64,000 nt of DNA. Source: Tupaia tana (taxonomy: Eukaryota; Chordata; Mammalia; Scandentia; Tupaiidae). Below, piece after piece: positions 50,718-61,834 of this stretch. Under the pieces are notes generated by a model. It was not told the origin of the DNA, searched no databases, and saw only the letters and a program-made list of their open reading frames with translations. Both the position numbers and the translations under genes were made by a program. The DNA lies in contig JAKSZU010000003.1 of assembly GCA_026018925.1 (NCBI GenBank), forward strand, positions 191,042,139 through 191,106,138. Reading direction: 5' to 3'. Numbering within the stretch: position 1 is the first letter of the stretch; every line of letters begins with the position of its first letter.

Positions 50718-51236
50718 CCAGACCACTGGTTCTCAGTCAGGGACCACTTTGTCCCACAGGATACATTGGCAGTGTCTGGAGCCACTTTGATTACCATGAC
50801 TGGGGGGAGGGCTGTTGTGCTACTAGCACCTAGTGGATAGTGGCCGCAGAGGTTGCTAAGCATCCTACCACGCACAGGGCAACCCTTCACACCTCAAAGG
50901 AAAGAATTATTATTATTATTAATTTTTTTGTGTGTGTGAGAGATTTTTTTTGCTGTAGGGCCTGTGCACTCACTGGAGAGACAGAAAGCAAGAAATCACC
51001 CCCCAGGGGTGATGAGCACACCACAATCCCTTCTCCTCCATTTTTCTCTTGGGATTTTAAACATGCTTGCACACAGGCCTGGCGTGAGTTTTAAGCTGCC
51101 GGATCTGGGACTCAAACTGTAATCAACAATGTGGGAGTCCAGCAACATAACCAGTATGCCATCTGCTGGTCCCCAGCAAAGAATTATTTAGTCCAAAATG
51201 TCTTTAGTACCAAGTTTGAGAGACCTTGTTCTAGAT
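50718..51236 (+). mobile_element. MER5A-like hAT MITE, split by a SINE
   Basis: ccactggttctcagtcagggaccactttg, then attggcagtgtctggagcc, agcacctagtggatagtggcc and gcatcctaccacgcacagggcaacc. It resumes after the SINE with aattatttagtccaaaatgtc and gtttgagagaccttgttc. This is the full MER5A order. Confidence 0.88.
50912..51174 (-). mobile_element. SINE family A in MER5A
   Basis: The target aaagaattatt is duplicated on both sides (about 50900 and 51178). The tail is (TTA)n then poly-T. Confidence 0.9.
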
Positions 51237-51403
51237 CTTCCCTGATCATCAACGCTGAGTTAGTTAATCAGGTGTTGATTGTACTTACAGTCCAGATCAA
51301 TTGTGGAAACTTGGCATTTTCATAGATTATATATTTAATATCAAGTATTTATAAACATAATCTCAAATTTAGAGATTAGAAGGATATACATTAAAAGTAC
51401 TTC

Positions 51404-51663
51404 GGGACCAGCAGTTAGCATAATGGCTATGTCGCTGGACTCCCACGTAGTTGACCGCGGTTCGCATCCCGGACCCGGTGGCTTAAAACTCACGCCAGGC
51501 GCGTGTGCGTGCGTGCCCAAGATCCCAAGAGGAGAATGGAGGAGAAGGGATTGCGGTGTGGCCATCCCCCCTGGGGGGTGATTTCTCGCTTTCTGTCTCT
51601 CTGTCTGTCTCTGTCTGGCGAGCGCACACGCCCTATAGCAAAAACCTCTCAAAAAAAAAAAAA
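51404..51663 (+). mobile_element. SINE family A, full length, young, 185 bp upstream of exon A
   Basis: Near-consensus copy with both boxes (ttagcataatgg and ggttcgcatccc), a clean CCCCCC-T-GGGGGG palindrome at 51565-51577, and an A-tail. Flanks agtacttc and cgtacttcc. Confidence 0.95.
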
Positions 51664-51848
51664 ACGTACTTCCAAATATATGTATTGCTGCCATGGTTAA
51701 ATGTTTAAGATGCTGTAGGTTTTGTTTTTAACTTTCTTTTATTAAATACCCCAACAAATGGCCTTAGTTTCTTCCTTTAAAAAAGGCTTTCTTATCAGAT
51801 TAGAGGCAATAAATGATACTAATTTATGTTTTCTTTTCCTCTCCACAG

Positions 51849-51938
51849 AATGACAGGAAGGGAGTTTTTCTCTCGTTTCCCAGAACTCTATCCCTTTCTT
51901 CTCAAGCAGTTGGAAACTGTAGCCAATACGGTGGACAG
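51849..51938 (+). CDS. THADA: THADA internal coding exon A (90 bp)
   Basis: The exon is bounded by a strong acceptor (long pyrimidine tract ending in ctccacag at 51841-51848) and a strong donor (ACAG then gtaaga at 51939). Its first base completes a codon begun in the previous exon, then 29 codons follow, starting MTGREFFSRFPELYPFLLKQ and ending with VANTVD plus two bases (AG) of a split Ser codon. I recognise this as a conserved part of THADA (thyroid adenoma associated), a very large HEAT/ARM-repeat protein carrying the DUF2428 region. Its yeast counterpart Trm732 works with the methyltransferase Trm7 (FTSJ1 in animals) in 2'-O-methylation of tRNA position 32. The exon length is a multiple of three and both ends have the same phase, so skipping would keep frame. 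No stop or frameshift is seen. The homology is recalled from memory and was not searched. Confidence 0.93.
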
Positions 51939-52987
51939 GTAAGAAGAGAATAGTGTGGGGCAAAGTGAAACCAAGGACGTGGATTACTTTATTAACCAAG
52001 ATTTTCCCTCTGGGCAACAGTTTTTTGTCAACTTCTTCCTTGTTACATGGCTGGCTTTTTAAAAAAGTGCTTCTTTAAATCATGTTGCCTGGCTCTTTAT
52101 AGTAAATATGTACCTGAAATGTTGTCTGAACTATTCTTATATTTCAAAATTCCATTTTATATTAAAATTTTTCAGTGTAATCCTGTTTTCAGTGTTACTG
52201 GAACTAGCTCCTTTGAAGAACATGATAATTTCTTCTGTTAATTATTTTCTTTTTATTTTTAAAAATCTCTTCACATATTGAATTTGCTTAATGCACACCT
52301 GCTATTTTTTATTACTGGCCTGTTACATCTTGCCATTGTACGACTATGAGCAAATAGCTGGCATACCTGGTCACCTATGATCAGTAATGGTACTGGTCTA
52401 CCTGAGCAAACCCGGTCAGTGAGCCCAGCCTTACCAAGCAAGGCCATTCAGAGGGGCCTCTCTTATTGGGGCAGATAGAAAAGTTCACTGTTAGCCTTTT
52501 AATCATATTCTGTAGCTACTAGTGTAATTTTTAGTTGGTAAGCATTAGAGCATGTGCTTATCTGGTCTTCCAGCGATTTTTGTGCTTGGTATGAAACGAT
52601 TGTAATCAGAAAATAAAATGTACCATACATGTATTCACATTAGTAGTTTGTTCAGTCAGGCTTTTCTGGCCCTGGTAAGTGACTGTCTGTTCATGTTTTC
52701 TTAAATACATTTCAGACTGTGTGAACAGCTCTAATCAAAACAGCAGACTCTAATGAAATAAATGATTAGCTGAGAAGAGGAACATGTGCAAAAGCCCAAT
52801 CCCCAGCTTTGTTACTGGGTTTTCGTATGATGCACATTAGAAGGATGTGAAGTGAATGGGAGGGGGGAAAAGGAAAACTTGATCAGAGAGAGTCTCGCTT
52901 CATGTATATGGTTAATGAGCAAAAATGTCTGGGCATAGTGCCTCACTTCTTGGTTTGAAACCTTTTGTGTACAATAACTATTTTCAG
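51939..52987 (+). other. THADA: THADA intron between exons A and B (1049 bp)
   Basis: A short GT...AG intron with phase 2 at both ends. It carries no recognisable SINE, unlike the adjoining long introns. The content is AT-rich unique sequence. Confidence 0.9.
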
Positions 52988-53119
52988 TGACAGGGGAGAA
53001 CCAAGTCGTCATCCCAGCATGTTCCTCTTACTTCTGGTGTTGGAGCGGCTCTACCCTTCCCCGATGGATGGCACTTCTTCGGCTCTCAGCATGGCACCAT
53101 TTGTTCCCTTCATTATGAG
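52988..53119 (+). CDS. THADA: THADA internal coding exon B (132 bp)
   Basis: The acceptor is ttttcag at 52981-52987. The first base T joins the AG left by exon A to give Ser, after which 43 codons run open. They include PSMFLLLLVLERLYPSPMDG and end MAPFVPFIM plus AG of a split Arg codon. The donor is GAG then gtagtg at 53120, weaker than the exon A donor because position +4 is not A and the tract departs from gtaagt. The reading frame continues exactly from exon A, which supports both boundaries. The residues match the THADA segment directly after exon A; they are hydrophobic and Leu-rich, as expected for a HEAT-type helix. Like exon A it is symmetric, so the pair could be skipped without a frameshift. 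The next exon of the gene was not found in the remaining 10.9 kb. Confidence 0.93.
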
Positions 53120-53190
53120 GTAGTGACATGCTTCATGAAAATAGTGGGGTGGGGCTTTACAGAGTTTCTTATTCTCATTTTAGAAATTTG
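53120..53190 (+). promoter_or_regulatory. Proximal donor region of exon B
   Basis: The donor gtagtg is followed by a G-rich patch (gtggggtgggg at 53145-53155). G-runs just downstream of weak donors often act as intronic splicing enhancers. This is inferred from sequence pattern only. Confidence 0.3.
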
Positions 53191-53240
53191 ATGTACACGC
53201 ACACACACGCGTGCGCGCACACACACACACACACACACAC
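53191..53240. repeat. Alternating purine-pyrimidine tract (CA/CG)
   Basis: Fifty bases alternate without a break, with a cgcgtgcgcgc core. It starts 71 bp after the exon B donor and is followed by poly-T (53241-53248). Confidence 0.95.
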
Positions 53241-53248
53241 TTTTTTTT

Positions 53249-54650
53249 CTTTTGTTAACTTTGGGAGGAGTCTTGTGAAGGCAGAGACTTGGGGCTTTTG
53301 CCATTGCCATCAGCTGGTCTCCAGTGTCTCAGAGGAAGGTGCTTTTGTCATGGGTACAGGAGTGCATTGGAACCTGTGTGACTAATGTTTTCCTTGGAGC
53401 CTTGCCTGCTAATTGGCATGTGGTTGTTGATAAGAGACACCCCTTTTGAAAAACATAGCCTGAGTGTTTGTATTACCCCTGTGTTGAGCCTGGGCACCAT
53501 GGGGCAGGCTTGGCCCTGGTATGTAAACCCTGTCCAGGGTTTCCAAAGGACAGCAGGACACCTGACTCTTCATTCCGAAGGAGTCTGCTTGGGGAAGGGA
53601 AAAAGAGTGAAGAGAGTAGCATGTAGATGACCGAATCTGCATAGAGTAAGGCGATCAGAGGCCTTTGTGTTTCTATCACCTGTCGTGGCTCCTGTTACCG
53701 GTTTTGAGAGGCATCTGCCACCTACTGATCACCTTGTTCATTTTGGATCAAAGGCCTCAATAAATAGGTCTCCAGAAAAGTTTGAAATTTTTTAATGAAA
53801 CATATCAGGTGCCTGTCATACTACCTTTTACTATTCTGCTTACTTGACCAAAAAAAGCTTCATTTTTATGTATCTGTCAAAGATTGAAATGGACTTGGAG
53901 CAGAAGAATAAGAATACCAAACTCAAGATAGCTTGTTTGTTATTTATTTGGTGTCCTGGGTTCCACTTCCTGCTTTCACAGAGCTGACTTATACATTTTA
54001 ATGTGAGAAACCATTAAACACGAGATTCTGGCATGTGATTGCTGTAGCCATTTGTTTGCGCCAAGCTGTGGCTGTGGCTGTGTTATCTTTGATCACAAAG
54101 ATGACTCATTCAGACTGTTTTTTGTTTCCTGATACACAAAGTTACCAGTCTCCTTCATCTAGCATTTGGTGATTCATTTTGGGAATTTGAGTGGTAAATT
54201 TTACTTTCAGGGACCTTAGAAATTGTTCTATTATGAATAATTGAAAAAAGCTAAAAAATATTTTCAGAAAGCTGATGTAAGGGGGAAAGGCATGTGCACA
54301 GAATCACACTGCATATTTGCAACAAAGCTGTGCTTGAGAACCTTGTCATCTGTGTCAAGAACATTTAACTAGTGGGAGCTTTTTAACTGGTCAGTTTGTT
54401 GTGTGTTGCATCCTAGAAATTACTGCATTGGCTAAATCCTTCCAGGCTTTATTTAATTAGTTTACAAATAATCAGAATGCTAATATCACTTACTATATTC
54501 CAAAGTACCTATTATATATAACAAAAATCTCATTGAGACACACAGATTTCTTTTTAGACTAGACAGAATTAAGATCATACTTGGTTAGGCTATGTAAGGA
54601 TTCTATAAGAAGAATTTTACCTAGGAACACAGAGAATGAATAATATATTA
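53249..54650. other. Intronic sequence, SINE-free
   Basis: Unique DNA downstream of exon B. No repeat was recognised. Confidence 0.55.
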
Positions 54651-54654
54651 GCAG

Positions 54655-54850
54655 AGAGGTGAATAGGAAGTAGACCAACCTTTGTTGAGCCCGTATTTCT
54701 TGCCAGACATTGAACTGGACATTTTACTTTCAGTGAGTGACTAGACGCATTCACATTGAGGATATTGAGGTTCAGGGAGCAGCCCAGGTATAGAGCTAGA
54801 ATTTGATACAAGACGCAGGACTCGTCAAGACTGTTAGATGTACTGTTTTT
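54655..54850 (-). repeat. MIR fragment
   Basis: ttgttgagcccgtatttcttgccagacattg, then gaggatattgaggttcagggagc and gatacaagacgcaggactc resemble reverse MIR. Confidence 0.6.
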
Positions 54851-56303
54851 ATTACACCAAAATAACCAGTTCCCTTTTTTGTAGCAAGAACTTTGGCTAC
54901 ACTGAATGGGCACATGAGACCTGAAATTTATGCAACTAAGAGAGATGAGACCTGTATCCACAGCCAATGCATCTGAGTACATGTTGTTTTGGGATGTAGA
55001 AGTAATGTGCCCACCAGGGGTGGGATCTGCCTCCCTTTGCATTTCCAGTAGTAAATATAGCTGATTGGGTTGATCAGGCATGTGTGATCAAAGACACATC
55101 TGTGGGACAGTTTCCTGGGATAATGGGAGTATCCATGTATCTGTCCATTGCCAGATACAGAGAAGGACTGGCTCTTTCTTGACCATCTTCTGAGTGGAGT
55201 GAAAGGACCCTAGATTTGGAGTTAGAAAACCCAATGTAGGGTTTTATCTACTTACTATAGGAACAACCTATGCTACCCGAGAATGTTCACTGGGGAAATG
55301 AACTACAGATTATTAAAATAGCAAATTTGATGGACACATTTAATTTAAATTATTTCTAAGAAGTTCTTTATGAAGAAAGTGAGAGCTTGATCATAAAACC
55401 TGTCTTTCCAGGCAGTATTTGTGGTTCTAGTCATAGTAAAGATTGGGCTACTTTAACTTGGCACTAACTGAAGAAAATGGATGTCTGCTTAGTGAATGGG
55501 CGGTGTCTTATTTTTGTAGGATGGCTAATGGCAATTTATGTACTTGGAACAGCTTTAGTCAGACTCATGGGTACTCTGAGTTTAGTTGAAGAAAGAACTT
55601 TCAGCTAGTGGGATAGTGCAAAGGTTGCTCTGACCCTGCTCACAAGTGAATTGCACAATGAGAAGAAGATTAAAAGCCCAATGACAGCTTTTTATTTCTC
55701 TTTGATTTATGTATATTACTTACCTACTATTTCCTTCCTTTCTGTAAGGAATTTGTAAGTATTATTTGTATTTGCAGACTATAAGAATATATCCAAGCAT
55801 ATTTCTCTGCTATTTTCTTTGTTAACTTAAGTCTTAGAAGATCTGGAGTTCCCAAAGTTATGCATGTGTGCAATTGTGATTGTTGCATAACCTTGGCACA
55901 GAAATGATAATGTTGATCCCAACATCTTGTTTACAGTTGGTTTTTAATCCAGAGTATTTTATGTGCCTGATGCTGTACTGAATCTGGATACACAGTCCTT
56001 AACCCTGTGAATATTATGCCTTCAATTTAAGACCATTCATGCTTATTTCAAACATCACAAAGCAGAGTGATTCAAGCTTTAAGAGGAACCCTGACTGGCT
56101 CTCTGAATACAAGTCAGCAGTGCCTCCTTCTCTGGGGCTTTCTAGAGACTAGAAAGTCTTTCAGAGACCAAAGGTTCTGGACATACATCTTCATACTCTA
56201 TTTCACAAGCGAGTTTCAAGTTTCAGTTAACAAGCTGTAGGAAACCATATGCACCGAAATCTATGAGTATGGAGTCCTGAAGAGAGCAGAGGCCCAGGAC
56301 TCA
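54851..56303. other. Intronic sequence, SINE-free
   Basis: Unique DNA. An L2-like scrap (atgtgcctgatgctgtactgaatctgg) lies near 55960. Confidence 0.5.
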
Positions 56304-56318
56304 AGAGACCTGTTTCTG

Positions 56319-56587
56319 ACAGGACCAGCAGTTAGTGTAATGGCTGTGTTGCTGGACTCCCACGTAGTCGACTGCAGTTCGAGTCCCGGACCCGGTGCTT
56401 AAACTCACACGGGATGCGAGTGTGTGCATGCCCAAGATTCCAAGAGGAGAAAGGAGAAGAAGAGATTGCAGCATGGCCATCCCCCCTGGGGGGTGATTTC
56501 TTGCTTCCTGTCTCTATGTCTCTCTCTTTCTGGCGAGCACACACACCCTATAGTAAAAACCTCTCCAAAAAAAAAAGCGAGAGAGAG
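56319..56587 (+). mobile_element. SINE family A, full length
   Basis: Duplication agagacctgtttctg at 56304-56318 and 56588-56602. The A-tail passes into (GA)n. Confidence 0.94.
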
Positions 56588-56602
56588 AGAGACCTGTTTC
56601 TG

Positions 56603-56745
56603 TCTAGGCTCTGCTACTTAGTCACTAGTTGGGACACTGGATCAGGCTCTTTACCTGCTTTGGGCCAGTGTGGTTACCTGTGTCAGGTGATAGGGCAGGT
56701 CTCAGTTGAGACAGAAGTGTCTTCGCCTGCTGCTGAGATCTCAGT
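56603..56745 (+). repeat. MIR-like fragment
   Basis: taggctctgctacttagtcactag then ctctttacctgctttggg is the MIR core in sense. The SINE at 56319 lies in its 5' part. Confidence 0.55.
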
Positions 56746-56906
56746 CTAATACCTGTGGGAGAAATCCCTTCACTGCCTTTCATTTAGTGGGGATGGAGGG
56801 TACTTTTAAAAGGATTTATCTTTTCTTTTTATTTATTTTTATCGTAAATGACTTTCAGAACATTTTCCCCCACTCCATTGTTGTCATTGTCCTCTGTTTT
56901 CTTAGT

Positions 56907-57410
56907 TTTGCCATAGAGCATTTGTGCTTGCCAAAGAGGAAGGGAAGGAGAGAGAGAAGGATGAAGACTGAAAAGTCACAGGAACCAGCAGTTAGTGTAA
57001 TGGCTATGTCGCAGGACTCCCACATAGTTGACCGTGGTTTGCGTCCCGGACCCGGTGGCTTAAAACTCACGCCGGGCGCATGTGCATGCGTGCCCAAGAT
57101 CCTGAGAGGAGAATGGAGGAGAAGGGATTGTGGCGTGGCCATCCCTCCTGGGGGTTGATTTCTCGCTTTCTGTCTCTGTCTCTCTCTGTCTGGCGAGCGC
57201 ATGCGCCCTATAGCGAAAACCTCTCCAAAAAATAAAATAAAATAAAATAAAATAATAAAATTTTTAAAAAAGAGTGAAAAGTCACCCCCAGGAGGATGGC
57301 CATACCATAGTCCCCTCTCCATCATTCTGTCAGGATCTAGGGCACACATGCACATGTTCCTGGCATGTTTTCCAGGCCGCTGGGTCTAGGACTTGAACTG
57401 TGCAGTTGGC
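56907..57410 (-). mobile_element. SINE family A, old copy split by a younger opposite one
   Basis: Halves 56907-56979 and 57273-57410 rejoin into one old reverse SINE (tgccatagagcatttgtgcttgcc ... gtctaggacttgaactgtgc). Confidence 0.88.
56980..57272 (+). mobile_element. SINE family A, young, nested head-on in an old SINE
   Basis: Duplication gactgaaaagtcac (56966-56979) versus gagtgaaaagtcac (57273-57286). The tail is (AAAAT)n. Confidence 0.94.
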
Positions 57411-57419
57411 CTAGATTGT

Positions 57420-57896
57420 CTTAGACTGGACCATTAAATGTTATCACTTGCAAGTGCTTTGTGCCTTACCTGTTGAGAACTAGCAAGGATTCCGTAAGGA
57501 TAACTTGTGCCTGAGTCACCTCATTGCAGTGATGGAATTACTAGATTGTTGGATGAGGACAATGCAACCTTTTTCTACATTTGAATTAATTACTTAAATT
57601 AAGGTGGGCCAGATTGTGTGTTTATCATTCTTGTGCTTGACATAAATAGAGTGAAGGACTTAAAATTCAGAATCTCAAGTATGAGGGTGAGAAACACAAA
57701 TGCAGGTACATGGCCATTACCTGTGCCTGACTGAGAAGAAGGGGTGAAAGTGAGGAGCCATGTACTTGGAGCTTCAGTTTCGTGTGTGATGTGGTCTTAA
57801 GCTGGGTGCTGCTTAGATGACTGGATATCTTATTATTCTCTGTAAATTTTTTGTGTGTCTGATATAGTCCATAATAAATAAGACTCAACATAGCCT
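57420..57896. other. Intronic sequence with no recognised feature
   Basis: Unique DNA; the left boundary of the inverted repeat follows. Confidence 0.5.
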
Positions 57897-58197
57897 CAGA
57901 ACATTAGATTTGTGGGCTGAGACTATGGAGAAAACATTAAATAGAGATATGTATAAAAAAATTGAAGAAAAGCCAAAATTGTGTTCATATCGAATGAGGA
58001 AAATATGGTTCAATAGCAGTTTTAATTTTAAAAATTAATAAAAATAAAAATAAAAAATAGGAAAGAAATGGAATTTCTTGTTGATTCCTGAGAAAGCAGC
58101 GTGGTATCATTGTTGCATCCAGATAGGGGAAGCTGTAGCTACCCTGAACCCTGTTGGATGTAGTAAGCCCACATTATTTTGCTTATTCTGCTCTGGG
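57897..58197 (+). repeat. Inverted repeat, left arm (~300 bp)
   Basis: Pairs with the reverse complement of 59132-59421. The best 104 bp (from cctgagaaagcagc to gcttattct) show about ten mismatches. No SINE, L1 or LTR family was recognised in it and it has no coding capacity. Confidence 0.9.
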
Positions 58198-58947
58198 CTC
58201 CCCATTTTAGGAGGTTCACTGGTAAACTAATATTTATCCAGGGAAGGTAACTGGGATGAGGAGGAAGCTGAACATCTGCAAACAGTTAGACCAGAGGAGA
58301 CTTAGTTAGAAGCAACATGGTAATGGTCTTTGCATACTCGAGAGGCTGCCATATGGCAAAAGGCACATAATTTCTCGTTTGCTCTCATTGGGGAAGTGGG
58401 AGGTAGATTTTGCCTTTCAGTATAAAGAAGAACGTTGTGAAAATTAATATTATCCATCAAGAAAATGAACTCATTTTTGTAATACTGAGTTGTCTATCAG
58501 TGAAAGTATTTAAGTGTTCAAGGAAAACTGATCACATGTTGGGCATATTTTCTCAAGAATTTCTGCAATGTATCCAAAGTTGGGTTAGATGACTATTCCT
58601 TAAGGCACCTATTTGGGATATTTTATATCAGAGTAGCTGAGCACCTCAGGTATAGAGTCTACATGTGCAGTGATTAAAATGATAACCTTGTCTTTAAGTC
58701 TGTGACATATTTGTATATTTTTGTTTAAGGGTTCCTCAGTCTCCCAAAGTAAAGAAGTTGGGTGCCATTCTTGGCATGGCCTACAGGTCATGGTGGTCTG
58801 CTCCTAAATGGTGCCCTCCAGGAATTCATCCCCTTAGATTCAGCTTCTAAGTAACTTCTGTAACTTTGTTCTGGATAGTTCTGAAACCACTCTATTTGGC
58901 CTATGTGATGTTATGTCTGAAAAGCATTCCTTATTAATTTGATTATC

Positions 58948-58992
<45 letters not shown>

Positions 58993-59131
58993 TTGCTATA
59001 TTTTTCTCCATTCCAGATGTTGGCTTAAGCCACATTTGTTTTCTGACAGGCATAAGGAACATCTGACTCTCTGAGAAGTCAGAGATACTTTTCTGAGTGA
59101 CTAAAATAGATAACTCTTTGTTGTCCAGACT
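58198..59131. other. Spacer of the inverted repeat (934 bp)
   Basis: Unique sequence by eye, with the GT microsatellite at 58950-58991. The arms do not extend into it. Confidence 0.6.
58950..58991. repeat. GT microsatellite
   Basis: About 21 uninterrupted GT units. Confidence 0.95.
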
Positions 59132-59421
59132 TCCCAGAAGAATAAGCAGAATAATGTGGGTTTACTATATCCAGCAGGGTTCAGAGAGGCTACAGCTTCC
59201 CCTATCTGGATACAACAATGATACCAAGCTGCTTTCTCAGGGGTCATCAAGAAATCCCATTTCTTGAGTATTTTTTATTTTTATTAATTTTTTAACTAAA
59301 ACTGCTATTGAACCAAATCTTCCTCATTCTGTATGTACATGCTTTTGACTTTTCTTTAGATTTTTGATACATATCTCTAATGTTATCTCCATAGTCTCAG
59401 CCCACCAATCTAATGTTCCAT
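59132..59421 (-). repeat. Inverted repeat, right arm (~290 bp)
   Basis: Reverse complement of the left arm, from cccagaagaataagcag to taatgttcc. Confidence 0.9.
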
Positions 59422-60185
59422 GGTCTTGGAACACAGATACCCAGAGAGCACCAAAACCCTTCAGACTTGCCCATCACAAGTAGAAATGCTTGAGAGTAGA
59501 GGTTTGCTGGTGCTGTTAATTTAGAACATCTTCCACCTCCACCCCTGGACAGCCTAGGGGTCCAAAGCTCCAGCCTTCTTATAGTTACCACTAAATTCCA
59601 TGATGCTGAGAGAAGGGAATTACAGGGAATTTGTCTTCCCTACCACCCTAATCTGATACTGATTGTTGGGTGAAAAGAGGGAGCTGCTACCCCATAAATC
59701 TGTGGAAAGCCTTTAGTTTCACTAATTGATGGTCTAATACCAGGTCAGGCTTGGAGCAAGATTGTTGAGGCACAATTCAGTTCCATTCGTGGGGCAGTGG
59801 TGGTGGGGGTGGGTTCACCTGCTCTGTTTTCCCCTTTGTCTTTAGGCCATATTTGCACCCAATCCTTTTTCTATACAGACATGTAAATGACCCCAGTGTT
59901 ATCTTCCTTGGGCTGTTGGTTGTACTATAAAGATGTAAATTTTTAAATCAGTGAAACTCTGTTGGTGCCATTTTCTTACATAGGGAGGGCCTAGACATCG
60001 TGAATGGGAAGTTGATTCCTCTTGCTGGTGAAATCCCATTGTTTGGGCAGCTACCTACTCTGCCTCCTTTTTCTGTGACTGCTGAATGCTTCATTTGAAG
60101 AGCCATGATCATGGCCTTATGAATTTCCAAATTCTATCCAGGGGTAGCTGAAGTTCACTGTGTGGAATGAAATCATGTTTTCTGT

Positions 60186-60222
<37 letters not shown>

Positions 60223-60590
60223 CCCAGAGACTTCTAGCATAAAATGATACTCTGTCATCTGTGGCTGATTTTTATCTCTTGGTTCCTACAGTGAGACCTG
60301 GCCAATTTTATCTCTGGTGCCAGATCTCTTTAAGACCACTTTCTAAATATGTTTTTGAGCAAGAGGAATGAGGAGTTCACCTCTTATGGAATGCATTGAC
60401 AAAGCAAGCTTGAAAAACAAAACTTGTAGGGACCAGCTTTTCTTCAGTGTTATCTGTTACTTCACCAGGTCAGTTCAGGTCATGTTAGAACAAGTGATTT
60501 GATCTGCAAACAGTCTCATTCTTAAGTGAAATTTCTGACAATGATGATAATCCATGGCCTATTGCTGCCATTCACACTAAAAGTTAGAAT
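59422..60590. other. Intronic sequence of unclear origin
   Basis: Denser in G and C than its surroundings. No family was named. Confidence 0.4.
60189..60220. repeat. GT microsatellite
   Basis: Sixteen GT units. Confidence 0.93.
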
Positions 60591-60594
60591 CCTA

Positions 60595-60830
60595 TCAGTT
60601 AATCAATTTGTTAAACATCCATTGTGTACCTAACTAGTGTTAGGTCTTGGGTAAGATGCAAAGTAAAGAAAAAGGTTTTCATTCTTAACTTACAGTCTAA
60701 CAAGGGAGATAAAATCCGTGTTTGTGATCCTGACATGGCATATATGATGTATATTAGTAACCCACTAATTGTTTGATACACCAGAAAGAAGGAGAAGAGC
60801 AGCAGTAAGTTGGACAAGTTCAGGAAGTTT
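60595..60830 (-). repeat. LINE-2 3' fragment
   Basis: gttaaacatccattgtgtacc then ttaacttacagtctaacaagggagataaaat is the antisense L2 3' end. Confidence 0.6.
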
Positions 60831-61830
60831 TCCAAAGTAACAAGGCAGGAAAAGAATACAGGAATTCAGTTCACCATCTTAGAACTTTGAGAAATCACCT
60901 TTGGTGACTAACATCTCATGCGAGAGGAATGAGCATTCAGCCTATCCACTGTTGCCAGCAGGCCCCAACAAAGGGAAGGCCGTGATAGAGTTCCGTGATT
61001 CAGAAACCGGAAGGCATCATAAAGAGTTTGGCTTCCACGTAAACCAAGGGTGACCCAGGAAATTCACAAAATAAATGGTTTGCTGTTAAACGGGAAAAAC
61101 CATTGATGGTAAATCTTTGATAACTTTAATAAGGAAAAGATTTTGCTATAAGTGTTGCATTTAAATCTTACAGAAATAATGAATGGTAGTGGGGAAAGAT
61201 TTGAATTTAGTAATACTTAAAATTTTAAAATATTTGAATAATATTTTCTCATAAGGTGCTTTTATTTCCCTGGTTGTAAATATTTTCTAAAAAATTGTAG
61301 CCATGGTGCTCAGCAAGCATTTTTAAATGCTGAACTGAAGGATTTCACAGTACCGAGTCCTAAATACTGGCAAATATCCAGTCATTGTATTCTGCTCAGT
61401 AGAAAATATTTTAATATCATAAATGTGTTTTTTCTCTTCATACAGAAATGTGGATTAGGAAGTAGAGTAAGAGGTAAAGATCAATCACTGTAGGTTTTAA
61501 ATGAGAACAAGGAAAAATAATGGCATGATTTGTTTTGGTGGTCTTTCTCTGACTGACTGGCATAGTTTTTATTCTCTTTCCCTCTGGGCCTTGACCATCA
61601 CCGGTGTATTTATACTCTTCTAGTTAAAACTAGCCGTCTTAGGTACATCCGCTACACAAGCTACATTCACCCTCAGGCACATCTGTTAACTTTTTCCTTC
61701 CTCTCTTACTTTCCTCACTGCAACTTTGAGACTCTTGACTATTCATTTTGCCTTCCTTACAATCAGTTGCAGGTGTTCTCTTCTTCACCGCTTATTCATG
61801 TCTGTCACTTTATTTTGTAGGCATTCCTGA
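60831..61830. other. Intronic sequence with no recognised feature
   Basis: Unique AT-rich DNA. Confidence 0.5.
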
Positions 61831-61834
61831 TCAC

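Noticed and set aside
54617..55081. Open frame of 154 codons on the minus strand
   Set aside because: No recognisable domain, no splice context, and it overlaps a MIR relic; likely chance.
56855..57355. Open frame of 166 codons, the longest in the window
   Set aside because: It reads through two nested SINEs and shows the same peptide types (CGHPPWGVISRF, HAHAPGVSFKPPGPG) as dozens of other SINE copies.
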